Source: Phoma sp. XZ068 (lineage: Eukaryota; Ascomycota; Dothideomycetes; Pleosporales; Didymellaceae). From it: DNA of 64,000 nt. Every line of letters begins with the position of its first letter. Position 1 is the first letter of the stretch. A model generated the notes under the pieces. That model made no database searches. It saw only the letters and a list, made by a program, of their open reading frames with translations, and had not been told where the DNA came from. A program made the position numbers and the translations under genes. The stretch covers positions 2,046,001 to 2,110,000 of the forward strand of contig RBKR01000002.1 in assembly GCA_004835665.1 (NCBI GenBank), read 5' to 3'. This document shows positions 41,980-52,874 of this stretch, piece by piece.

Positions 41980-43534
41980 ATGCTTCGGCTCGGTAGACTA
42001 TACAGTACGTTCAAAATGGCGCAGGCGCCAAAGCAGCCGTTGATCGCCATCGTGGGTGCGACCGGCACGGGCAAGTCAGACGTAAGGTTTCCTCAACCAC
42101 TACGGTTCGGAAGGCTGATATATTTGCTAGCTGGCGGTTGCGATAGCACGGAAGTTTAATGGAGAGATTATCAATGGAGATGCGATGCAGCTTTATCAGG
42201 GCCTGCCAATCATCACTAACAAGATCACGGCGGAAGAGACGCAAGGAGTGCCGCATCACCTTTTGGGCTGTATTGGACTTGAGCAAGAGACGTGGACTGT
42301 GGGCAAATTCGTGAGCAATGCTCTGAGTGTTGTGAGTCTATCTGCAAAGTGAATTGTAATCAAGCGTTAACGTGGCTAGATCGATGAGATTCGAAGTAGA
42401 GGCAAGCTTCCCATCCTTGTTGGGGGCACTCACTACTACACCCAGTCACTCTTGTTCAAAGACGCACTGTCGAAAGAACCTGCACTTGACTTGAGCGAGA
42501 ACAGTGAGCATTTTCCGATCCTGGACGAGCCCACTAGCGTCATCCTGGAGAAGCTGAGAGAAGTGGATCCCGTTATGGCAGGCAGGTGGCATCCGAACGA
42601 GAGCCGAAAGATCCAGCGCTCCCTTGAGATCTACCTGAGGACTGGCAAGCCAGCTTCACAGGTTTATGATGAGCAACGCATCAAACGGGAGATTGAGCAG
42701 AACAATACAGACGGAGACCAATTCGAGAGCAGTACTGGCCTGCGCTTTCCGACTCTGTTGTTCTGGGTGCATGCCAATAAGGATGTTTTGTACCCTCGTC
42801 TTGACGGCCGTGTAGACAAGATGCTGGCTAGAGGCCTTCTATCTGAGGTAGAGGAGCTGACTCGGTTCCGAACCGACTACGAAGCGCGCACAGGAACTGC
42901 AGTAGACCAAAGCCGTGGCATTTGGGTGTCAATTGGCTACAAAGAGTTCCTGAACTATCAGAGTGCGCTCACCGATAGCGCGATTGAGCCAGCAGATCTT
43001 GAGAAGCAGAAGATCGCAGCCATAGAGAAAACGCAGGCTGCTACAAGGCAGTATGCGAATCGTCAAGCGCGGTGGATTCGCATCAAACTCCTCAACGCGT
43101 TGTTTGGAGCAGGATACAAGAGTAACATGTTCCTGCTTGATGGCAGCGATCTCTCAAAGTGGGAAGAGAACGTCATACATCCAGCCATTACCACCACCGA
43201 GCAATTTTTTGCAGGACAACCACTTGCTGACCCCATGACCCTGTCTGAAGCTGCAGCAGAGAATCTGACGCCAAAACGGAACTACGACCTTGGACAGCGC
43301 CCAGACCTATGGCAGAAGAAGACTTGCGAGACGTGCGGGACAGTGTCCATCACTGAGAATGACTGGAAGTTGCACGGCCAGAGTCGCGCACATAGACGGG
43401 CTGTAGGCATTAAGAAGAAACAAGCAAACGCAAGAGCCCGACAGGACAAGGATCGTAGCACGCTGCAGGCTGATGTGGTCGACGTATTGGAGACGTACCT
43501 GGATGGCCAATCAACGGACAATCATCAGGGCTAG
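41980..43534 (+). CDS. MOD5: tRNA dimethylallyltransferase (i6A37), probably dual-targeted
   Basis: This enzyme adds a dimethylallyl group to A37 of tRNAs reading UNN codons. Exons: 41980-42081, 42131-42331 and 42380-43534, introns 42082-42130 and 42332-42379. About 486 residues from the first ATG. The P-loop is IVGATGTGKSD; then the NGDAMQLYQGLPIITNK motif with the catalytic aspartate, VPHHLLG, the ILVGGTHYY motif, and the downstream catalytic region (GIWVSIGYKEF). A C-terminal C2H2 zinc finger (CETCG...H...H) is present, as in yeast Mod5 and human TRIT1. Two in-frame starts occur: 41980 adds a basic MLRLGRLYSTFK leader resembling a mitochondrial presequence; 42016 begins just before the P-loop. 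Yeast MOD5 uses this arrangement to supply mitochondria and cytosol/nucleus. Confidence 0.93.
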
Positions 43535-44017
43535 GCTCCACTTCTCAATCCATGTGCTGGCTCAGTACAAGTCACGACGATATGCTTTCGTTCCACTTCT
43601 GTAACGTTTGTGGCATCCATTCAGGCGAGAACGCCCTTCGCCACACTTGTATTGTTCGATGCCGAAAATCTATTATATAAGGCCTCGGATGATGATCTAG
43701 TGTTTGTGATTATCATTACAGCAGTTTTCTTGGTATACAACAGTGGCGGTGCTTTATACTACGAACGCGGACAAAGAAAGTAGCAGTGGGATTACCAAGT
43801 TGGGATGTGAATAGGTCAGCCTTGGCACGCCATGAGGTGCACCTTTCACCTCAAGAACCTCCAGAAAAATGCTTGCCGCGAATGTTCCTTTAGTCCGTTT
43901 GGATTGCTGCTGCGTTTCCCTCTTCGCGTCTCCAACGTTCCCGAGTCAACGATCAAGCTACTGGAGCCTTCGAGGTAGACTCGCGAATTTGACTACAGGT
44001 TACGAATATTTGGCAGT
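43535..44017. other. intergenic, upstream of the UstYa-like gene
   Basis: 483 bases with no supported gene or repeat. In particular I see no short secreted peptide with repeated cores of the kind that accompanies UstYa genes. Confidence 0.5.
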
Positions 44018-44822
44018 ATGTCCTTCGAATATGGCAAGGTTGGCAGCGAAAGTTCCACAGACGACGAGCAAATCCATCCAAGACTCGATCGCGTCACATT
44101 CTGGACTCGAATCTGCAGCATCGCCCAGAAACTGCTATGGCCACTCACCTTCATCCTTCTCCTCGCGATCCTAGCAACCCAAGTCCAGATCTTGCACAGA
44201 CAGCCCGCCGCAATGCCACTCGGCAGCGAAATCAACGGCCTCGTACCAAATTGTACCTCCTACCCTCCATCCTCCTTCCCACGTACTAACACCACCAGTC
44301 GGCTCCTCCCAAAGGAAATTCCTCCCCGACACCCGCTACAACTCCGACCACGCAACCCCCGCCTCTCTCAACTCCACCAAGCAAGCCTGGCTCGCCCTCG
44401 CCCCCAAAGGCGCCGGCTTCGTGCAAATTCTCAACCCCGAAGACCACAAGCTCCCCCCACCAATGCACTTCACCGAATTCGCCGCCCTGCGCGGAAAAAA
44501 TGTCTACGCCATCGCTGTATTCCACCAGATGCACTGCCTCTTCCATATCCAGGCGTACATTGATACGTTGGCTGTGCAGATGCGCGCGGGGAATACGACG
44601 TTTGATGAACACCAGCTGTCGCATAATGATCATTGTTTTAATTATTTGAGGAATGCGGTTATGTGTGCGGCGGATACGACGCTTGAGGGGCAGGCGGTGG
44701 GGGATGGGTGGGACGGGGAGGCGGGGACGGATGGGACGGGCGGGATGCATGTGTGTAGGGATTGGGATGAGGTTGTTGCGTGGGCGGAGGGGAAGAGGTT
44801 GTATGATATTGCGCATTTGTGA
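44018..44822 (+). CDS. UstYa-like DUF3328 protein
   Basis: This is a 252-residue protein with a DUF3328 (PF11807) domain, the family of UstYa/UstYb that oxidise and cyclise ribosomal peptides such as ustiloxin. Exon 1 is 44018-44252 and exon 2 is 44299-44822; the 46-bp intron ends CTAACACCACCAG. There is a cytosolic N-terminus, one membrane helix at about 38-58 (LLWPLTFILLLAILATQVQIL), then a lumenal domain. Both HxxHC motifs are intact: HQMHC at H154 and HNDHC at H187, with the expected spacing of about 33 residues, so the protein may be catalytically competent. No precursor peptide, Kex2-cut repeat, tyrosinase or methyltransferase is visible nearby, so it may act alone or with genes elsewhere. 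Acidic Gly-rich stretch near the C-terminus. Confidence 0.9.
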
Positions 44823-45339
44823 GAGGCTGTCAGGATGGAAGAGGCGGGTTGGGAATGGAAGAGTGGTTGTGGTCGTAGCTTGTACATGCTGGATCTGGCA
44901 TTCTTGATTAGGAATTGTAATTATCTAGGTTTTACTGCTTAGTCAATGGCAGGCATAGTTTGTACTTGGCAGAAAGCTTGCATGGAAGCGCTTGAGGTTG
45001 TCAAAGCTAGATCCTCAAGAGTCTGGTGTGATAAAGGAAATCTATTGATCTACGTAAATGAGTGTACAATAAAAACACAAAAGCTCCGACGCCAATACTC
45101 CCAACCCTCAACCAAGCAGACCCAAACCAAACAGAACCAAACACCGCAGAATAACTAAACCAAAGGCAACAATCTATGAAAGCCAGTACGAAAGAGAAGA
45201 AAAGACAAGAAGCAACAGACAAAGGAAAGCCGAGACGATGGCTGCCCGGAGATCCAACAAGAAAGCCAGAAAGGCAAAGAGATCCATAGAAAAAGGAAAA
45301 GACAAAGTTGGTGGAGTGTTGCGGTACGAGTAGGGCAGT
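44823..45339. other. intergenic, convergent 3' regions
   Basis: This lies between the stop of the UstYa-like gene and the end of the Argonaute pseudogene. Short A-rich or C/A-rich open frames only. Confidence 0.5.
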
Positions 45340-48300
45340 TTATATCCAGTACATGGTTGTAGCCCAAGCTTCGTACCTCCTGTCTGCACCAGAGGATTTG
45401 TCAGGGTCTTGTTCCCAGCGCGCGTCGATGTCTAGTTTTAGGTTCTGCTTCATCCTCTTGAAGAGCTCTTGAGCGTCTTCCTTTGCGGATTTGAGCTCTT
45501 CGTCGGTCTTCCTCTCGTTCCTGCTTCGAGCTTTGACCTTATTGCGCTTTGCCCGCTGCTCCTCAATGTTGGCTGGAATATTGGTTTTCTCTTTGTTGTA
45601 CCACTCCCGCCACGCTCTGCTTGGATTGAACCAGTCTTGAAGGTACGCGCGACCCCGTTCACACAGCCGGTCTGCGTAGTAGGCGGGGGAGGCGTACGAC
45701 ACACCTAATGTGGCTCGCACGTATGTGTAGCACAATTTGTGTGTCTGAAAAAATTGTCAGCCGGCGGCATGAATGTGGGTATGGATATGGCTTACCAGAG
45801 CTTGAAGGTCTTGCGTTGACAGTCCCATCTCGTTACGCAGAACAATATAGTGACATGGTCGCGCAGTCCCCTTGATACCATTGTGAGACTGCAGATAGAA
45901 ATCCGAATAGTATGGCGACGTAACAACGCTGTCCACCAGAGTCCCTGGTATACGGTTCTGGTTTCTATTCATAGCATCCGTTGCTTGGAAAGAATCGTGT
46001 GCTGTGTCGTTTCGAGACAACCACGGCGGTAAGCTTGAAGTCGGGAACAACGAGATCCTTGGCTGATCCGCCCTTCAACCTTCTAGCCAGTTCCTCAAAT
46101 GCCGCTTTAAACTCAGGGAGCTCCTCAAGAACGACCTGGTCGAACTAGCTCGTACTCACACCATCTCGATAGTAAAGTACGTTAGCCGGGTACCTTTTAT
46201 TCAAATTGCACCAGCGTCGAAGGGTTCCCACAATCATTTGTCTCATATTGTCGATGATCTGTCTACATTAGTAAATTACACGACCACCTACGTTCTAGAT
46301 GTGCTTACCTCCTTCTTGGCGGTTTGGAGCTTCATCGCACCCCCAAAACGCCCGCCGTTTGCTTCTAGCGAACCGACTACGGCCGCAATTGAGGGTGTAC
46401 CTTGCAACGCGCCACTTCCAGGATGCGTGACGTCTGCTCCAAGAACCAAAGTGTCCTTCAAGAAATCTTCCACTCCGGCGGCCGAATGGTTGATCCCTGC
46501 CCTTTTTAAATTGGCCTTCATGGATATGTTCGCCATGAATTGCCGTACGCCACGCACACAGTTCTGTCTCTCGAAAGTTGCTGCAGAAGCGCAAATGGCG
46601 AAGACCTTATCGGTAAGGTACTTGAAACTGGAGTACATGTCCACATTCCGGGATTGTAGCAGAAGGACTACAACATGTGCTGCGTTGTTGCCGTTCACAC
46701 CCAGAATTATATTGATCCTTGCCCTCATTGTTGTCTCGCTGTCATCGGCAAGCAGAATCGAGTCGCCCTGATGCTGACCGACGCTGCACACACCTGTAGC
46801 TTGAATAACTGTATTGAATTCGGTTATGAATTGCTGGGATGTCTTCGGGCTCACGCCAGATGCAACGAGCAATTTCCACCGCAGAGGGGTGGTCCCCTTG
46901 GTTAGAAATCTGACACGATCGAGATTACAATTCGCACCCCCCTCATTGACAACATTATTAGGCGGCTGACTGTATAAAATAGTATGGCAGGCGAGCAGCA
47001 GGTATTTCGAGCATATTAGGGTGGAGACGTATTGATGGACAACCAATCTGCGCGCTTGTGAGCTTATTATACACCAAATCTTATTCAACCGACTTACCAG
47101 TTGCTTCATTTCGTTGATTGGGAAATTTTGAAGTCCTTTTTGTTCAAGCTTCGAGCGAATCTCTGCAGGTGAACGACAGCAGAAGCCGTGGAACCTGGTC
47201 GCAACTGCATCGGGTATGACCTTTGCGTAAATCTGATCAGGTAGGATTCTGAGATGCTCCGGGGCGATCCACGTGGGCTGTGTGACCGTGCCTACGTTCA
47301 CCGCCAGAAGATCTGGCGATGCTAATGTCCGCCCATACTCTATGCATTGTATCAGCTAGTAGTACATACATATATAGGAGTACTTGCCTTGACGAAGATA
47401 TTGTTCCACTGTGGGCGTTGAGACCTGATCCTGCCCGTTCGCGCCTTTACGTACGAGGTCAAACGTCTGGACCTTGCATAGTTTTCCAAAGCCTCGAATA
47501 ATTTTGATCCTGGAGTGCTGATCGTTGATATTGGATGTCTGAGCACTAGCTTTGGAGCCGCGCTTGTATGTGATGTACAATTTCACGCCCTTCAACGCCA
47601 TTTTGTCATCATTAAATGGACCTAAGCCTCCTCTGAGAACCTCACTGACGAAAAATGACCTCCAAAACGCACTAGTTGCGGGACTAACGTTCAGGAGAAT
47701 ATTACCCATGGTGGCTTTGACATTGTAGGTGTATCCCCGCAAAGCACGGAGTGGTGCAGTGCCATGTGCATTGTTTCTCAGGCGCAAAAATGCATTCTTG
47801 ACATAGAACTTGTGATTATTCAGCAGCAGCGTGTTCTTGGGGGAGATGCATTTTGTCATGATGATGTTGAGGGCGTTCTCTACAAGACTCGTGTTGAAAG
47901 ATGGAGGATCTGCAAGGCTAGTGGGTCGAGAAAGTTTAGAGCCCTTGGATATCGACTTGGCGAAGATACTGAAGCTTCAGAAAACTGGGTGTATTTCTGT
48001 CAGTGATGTCGATAAGACGCCATTCAGCACCCTCCCCAGTTACTGTCACCAACGTGAACCTTTGGACCCGGTGCCAGTTTGTGCGGGTTTACCCAAGAAA
48101 TAATTGTTCTAGCATCGTCTGTGGCGAACGATTTGCGGCTTTCGTTCAAGGAACCAACGTGTTGAATGGCAGTAGTCATGTATCGTTTCTTATTGGCTCG
48201 ATTCTCGCTCTCGGGAATGTTGACGATTTGATACTCGTAGAATGCTGTCTGAGGGTCAATCTTAAGTTGGAGATAGTTAGCCACAACTGTGTTATTCCTT

Positions 48301-48611
48301 TCGAAGGTACAACCAGATCTGACGGGATAATCCAGGTTGTTGTTGAGATTCTGGATCCTTAACTCCTGGGCGGGATCGACCTTGACCATATTTCCCGCCT
48401 GGTAAGCAGCTGCACGTGGTGCTGCAGTCGGGTTCTGAATCTCCTCGAAATCAATCTGCGGAGCATCGTCAAGAGCCACAGACGGCACAGGTGATGCGAT
48501 ACCCGAGTCATTGGCATCGGTAATAGTTGCGGAATTTGTAAGAGAGAGTGAATCCATACCCTGGGATAGCGTATTGTTACCCTGAGCTGGATTATCAGCC
48601 TGGCCGCTCAT
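45340..48611 (-). pseudogene. Argonaute (QDE-2/Ago type) pseudogene
   Basis: A full-length Argonaute layout is recognisable: N-terminal domain from the ATG at 48611, linker and PAZ region (FYVKNAFLRL, RGYTYNVKATMGNILLNVS, VEQYLRQ/EYGRTL), MID (PNMLEIPAARLP, GTTPLRWKLLV) and PIWI (LGADVTHPGSG, YYRDGVS, RPCHYIVLRNEMG, ASPAYYADRLCERGRAYL), ending in the usual MYWI. The PIWI catalytic D, D and H are all still present. The gene is broken: an in-frame TAG at 46145-46147 sits in the conserved block between YYRDGVS and FDQVV, where family members usually have Gln (CAG); frame changes occur near 48,060, 47,970, 46,985 and 45,978. Introns retain good splice sites (45745-45796, 46259-46308, 47340-47387 and one near 47,050-47,098). 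It is therefore unlikely to make a working RNAi slicer. Sequencing errors could explain single frame changes but not so many here alone. Confidence 0.85.
47340..47387 (-). other. GC-AG intron in the Argonaute pseudogene
   Basis: On the coding strand the donor reads CAAG/GCAAGT and the acceptor GCATAG, 48 bp. Removing it joins VEQYLRQ to EYGRTLASPDL, the expected conserved PAZ-to-linker block. GC-AG introns are a minor but genuine class; the extended AAG/GCAAGT context is their consensus. Confidence 0.7.
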
Positions 48612-49480
48612 CTTCGCAACGATTGAGGATTGAGTCGAGATTGTGTGATCCTTTTCCTCCGTCTTGTGGGCTCCTCTTATACCTATCTCCTCCCATCTCG
48701 CATGCTTGCCTTGGGAGTTGCTTGAAAACCCAGCGTGAAGTCAACCAGAACAGGAAACTTTCTGTAGTCTGCCAGTTGACGATGAGATTGACCGAAAATT
48801 GGTCAAGTAGCGTGAGGCAAGCCTTCGACTAGGTCACGGCTTGTTGTTCAAGCCACCCATGACACCAACAAGCAGCTTGCATCCATCAAATCCAGCAGCG
48901 GAGTGACAAGCAGACTGCACAAGATTGCAAGTTTCAAATTACCAGCAAAAGCAAACAATTCGTGACATCGTTGTTGGGGAGTGATGCTGCATGTGTATTT
49001 GTGAGAAAGACGTGAGACCTCGACATCTCAGGATCAGCAAGGAGCGCTCTTGTTGTCACATCACATCTCTTTCTTGCCGTCACGCCACATCTCCTTCGCA
49101 CTGTCACGTCACGTCACGTCACGTCTCTCGCACCTTCCCCACCACATCTCGACAAACATCACAAGCACTCAACAGGAACGACAGCGCAGTTTCATACAGA
49201 TCCATATAATCATCTATCGAACCGCCCGAATGCTCGTACTGTACAAAATTCAAAACAATATACATGAAGTAGTACAAAGCGAGCCAGTTGAAGGGGGTAT
49301 CTCACCCCGCGCTGTGCGGGCGCGGAACAAAGAAGGAATGCAGTCACATGGGGTGGCTGGTATTAGAAGGTAATATTGAGGTTGGCGCAGACATTAGACA
49401 GAAAACAGGGTATATGCAAAAGTGCACGCGCATGCAGTCGTACACGGCGAAGTGGATGTCGAGAGGGAGCCGTTGACATC
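48612..49480. other. intergenic, Argonaute upstream region and ARF 3' end
   Basis: 870 bases with no supported gene. Contains a short pentamer repeat at 49103-49125. Confidence 0.5.
49103..49125. repeat. GTCAC pentamer repeat, four copies
   Basis: GTCAC repeats four times in a row and continues as GTC. It contains overlapping TCACGTC words like CRE/E-box half-sites. It lies about 490 bases upstream of the Argonaute pseudogene start. Possibly a simple microsatellite. Confidence 0.6.
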
Positions 49481-50331
49481 TTACTTGCCGCCTTGAGGAA
49501 GCTTGACGTTGTTGCTGAGCCATGCCTGGATGGAATAGTAAGCCTGTGTTCTCCATAGTATGTGTGGTGTTCATACCAGTCCCTCGAAGATACCCTCTCC
49601 TGTGGTCGCACAGCTGGGCTCAACCTTCCACACGTGGTCCTTTGCGATCTTCTCAAGCTGTAGCTTGTCTGAAACCTCCTTGGGCCGCATAGCTGCCATG
49701 TGTTAGTCTTGTCCATTTCACCAGCAAAATTCTTTTGTAATGTTGTGACGCACCTCCTTGCAGATCCTGCTTGTTTGCGAACACCAGCAGCAGCGCATCC
49801 TTCATTTCCCTGTCCTGGATGATGCGGGTGAGTTCGGTGCGGGCCTCGTCAATACGGTCGCGGTCGTTGGAGTCAATGACAAAGATCAGACCCTGGGTTC
49901 CTGCATAGATATCAGTAATCTGTCATGTAATACATGCGAAGGGCTCGTGGGGTGGGGGAAGGCTTCTGCAGCGCAAGTTGCACGCGTGCTCGCCTACCCG
50001 GAACGGAACCCTGCTCTCCCAACATACCAGAGAAGTAGTGTCTCCACAGAGGACGGATCTTGTCCTGACCGCCGACATCCCAGACGTTGAACTTTGTGTT
50101 CTTGTATGTGACGGTCTCGACGTTGAAGCCAACGGTGGGGATGGTTGTGACGTCCTGGTCGAGCTTGAGCTTGTAGAGGATGGCTGTTTGCACGTGTCAG
50201 TTGTGAGCCAGAGGGGACGTCTGCAGAACTGGCGTACTGGTCTTTCCAGCCGCGTCAAGACCCAACATCAGCAGACGCATCTCCTTGGATCCGAAGATCT
50301 TGCCCATCATTTTCGAAATGGAGCCGCCCAT
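49481..50331 (-). CDS. ARF6-type small GTPase
   Basis: This is a 185-residue ADP-ribosylation factor in five exons: 50331-50238, 50183-50028, 49900-49754, 49692-49577 and 49525-49481; all junctions keep frame. Motifs: Gly2 for N-myristoylation (MGGSISK), P-loop GLDAAGKT, switch I with TIPTVGFNVE, switch II WDVGGQDKIRPLW, NKQD and the CATTGEG (SAK-like) loop. The words GSKEMRLLMLGL, ILYKLKL and ETVTYKNTKF are closer to ARF6 (yeast Arf3, Aspergillus ArfB) than to ARF1, so a role at the plasma membrane in endocytosis and polarity is likely. Intron 49901-50027 (127 bp) is the longest. The C-terminus NNVKLPQGGK is slightly longer than in animal ARF6. Confidence 0.95.
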
Positions 50332-51452
50332 GTTGACTGTGCTGAGGTCTGCCTAAGCGTGACTGCCTGTGCAAATGCGCTGCGCTGCTGGTCGTGTGGA
50401 GGCGTGGGTGGAGGCGGTGGCCGTGGACGCGGTGTTGATGCTCCTGATAACGGGTGCACGCAAGGGTCGGTGTTCGGCGCAATTGACCGATCTGGGGCGT
50501 CTACTCGTGCTGACAGAGGCTGCGTGGTCGGCGGCGACAGGCTGTACAGGCTCGGCGGGGGCTTTCACGGGCGTCGAGGGCGTGGGAGGGAAAGCGAGAA
50601 AGTGCAGAAGAGATGAGATGAAGTCCAAAAGTCCAGAGGGACGGCGGGTAGTTCAGGATCGGCAACGCGCCTGCTTGTTTCATCCGCACCCCTGTCCTGT
50701 CAACCCTAACACGCGAACATAGCCGGTACACCGACAGCCTGCACAAAAGGGGCCGCCCGGTGTGGATGTGGACATTTCGATTTGCACGGTCAAACACTAT
50801 TAGATTATGGCATCTACGCGCCAGGATGTCTGCAGCCAACGCTCCACCGCGTATGCAGTTTCGCTGCAGGTTCGCTGAAACTAATGCACCTCCACCCGCT
50901 GAAACGCCAATCTAACACCCAGGGACAAGAGGCTACTCCTGAGGCGGGCAGCTGCAGCAGCCCAAAGTTGCGCAAGCATTAATTATTTCCTACGCGAGTA
51001 CGGCACCTACTATTCACCGGAGGAATTCGCACCGATCAGGGCGAGCGGGATCCCTTCTCCATCGAGCGGCTGGCTGCTAGCGATGGATGCTGGTGGCGTA
51101 CCCTGTCAAGCGCGCGCTCGACGCGTTAATGGTGAAGGCAGCTCACACGACCCTTGGCGTGAATAATTTGACATGTGAAGTAACGTTCTTACACCGATAT
51201 ATATTGTAAAGCTATACTGAAGCCTTCTTTACTATGAACGTTGATAGGTGGACTTGACTTTTGGCAGGCGCTCAAGCCTCTTAGCGCAAACGTTCTCAAG
51301 CATTCCCAGCCTCCACCTGCCGGGTACTTCCATTGAAGTCAACGTCGGTGGCTTGGCGCTGTATGGACTGCTCTTGCAGTACGGCGGCCTTGCCCGACCG
51401 GTAAGGTCGTGGTGATATGTGAAATCTTTTCCTTCTATTCCCTTGACCATGC
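50332..51452. other. 1.1-kb intergenic region
   Basis: This holds the ARF6 promoter and the 3' side of the mitochondrial carrier gene. Overlapping open frames on both strands show no known family. I see nothing else here. Confidence 0.5.
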
Positions 51453-52510
51453 TCATTCAGGCAAGCTCCTCATGACGCCCTCGAATGCGACTAGGGCCAC
51501 AGCGTTTGCAGGGAACGCCCTCAAGAAGCATGGGACAAACCCTCTCCAATAACCCTTGAATCCGTTTTCTCTGTATACAGCCTTCGCCGCATCTCTCCAG
51601 CGTGGGAACCGTCTCTCGGGTCCTAGAGGGTCTGTCATGATGCGCTGCTTCACCACATCGCTTGGGTATGATGTGATCCAGAAGATCTGCGCCGACAGCC
51701 CGCCCGCCCAGAAGTTGACAGCCGGAGTCGAGAGATTTGTGTTGTTTTGCAGCATTCGCGTGAAGACATCGTATGAGCCCCACCAAAAGCAGAAGAAGGT
51801 GCGAAATAGCAGTGTCGCTGAGAGACCGTGGTATACACCGCGTAAGCCGTGACCCCGGAAGATCTTCGTCAGGCAATCGATTGGCCCACTATATAGGCGT
51901 TTGCTCTTGTCGGCGGAGTATTGGATCTGGAGGCGTGCTTTGACATGCTCGACGGGCGCTGCGACGAAGGAGACGGTCCATCCAGCCATCATGCCAGCCA
52001 TTGCATGACCAGCGATGGGGAGCTTGCCCTGCTCGCGGCCCGATTGGCGGGGATTGAAGAAGCGGTCGTTCAGTTCACGGCGGTATACGCTGAGGGAGCC
52101 GAGCATGCTGTTGTACGTCAGCCATCATGTTTCAGATGAGATGGTGAAGTCGTGTGCGCATACATTGAATCCATGAACATCCATCCTACCAGCGGTGGTG
52201 TGGCGCCCTTGTAGAGCCCTGCGAAACCCTCCTTCCGTACTGTCTGAAGCAGACAGTCAAGTGGCCCTCGAAAGTGCGACTTGTCCGTCGTCTGTAACCG
52301 CACTTTTACTGTGTCGAATGGATGTCCAACTGCTGGGATTAGCTTGCACGTCAATCATTCTCAAACACGACACGTACCTGACAGCTTCGCGATGCCAGAA
52401 AAGACACCAGCAACAAAGCCACGGTAATGTGCCGGCTGTTTCTTGTCGGCAGGGTCTACAACAGCGGCCGCTGCGGGCTTCTCGCCTGTCTTCATGACTG
52501 TGGTAGCCAT
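51453..52510 (-). CDS. mitochondrial carrier protein (SLC25 family)
   Basis: This is a 317-residue inner-membrane transporter with three mitochondrial-carrier repeats. Exons: 52510-52378, 52329-52164 and 52107-51453, introns 52330-52377 and 52108-52163. The three Px[DE]xx[KR]x[KR] signatures are HPFDTVKVR, APVEHVKAR and YPSDVVKQR. The first repeat ends in GATPPLVGWMFMDSIMLGSL, a layout seen in fungal carnitine/ornithine- and Ymc-type carriers. The substrate is not certain; an amino-acid, carnitine or ornithine role is more likely than ATP/ADP. It shares a 364-bp divergent promoter with the GT8 gene. Confidence 0.92.
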
Positions 52511-52874
52511 TGTGGAGGTGTTGTCGTGCTGCAAGACCTCAGAATCATGCCGGCTGGACGAAAGTCAGCAGCAGAGTGTGGAGAAGCTCCATGGAGTCCG
52601 TGGAGGATGGTCCCATAATGTCTGTCAGCCGTCAGTAGCCCTGCAGCAGAGCTCGGTCGGAGAGGCACAAGCGCCCGCGAAACATGTGGTGACGTGCGAG
52701 ATCGGCGGTCGGACCCTTAGGTCGATCTTCGTTAGAAGCTCCGCAGTTGTCCCTTGTCGCATAATCATCGCTGCAAACATGCATCGGTTCGTGCTACGCG
52801 TCTTTGATCGTTGGTCGATACGTATACATTGATCCCCCATATTGTTGCGCTTTCTACACACCACTACAGTAAAC
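52511..52874. other. divergent promoter, carrier / glycosyltransferase
   Basis: 364 bases between two start codons pointing apart. No clear binding site is reported. Confidence 0.5.
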
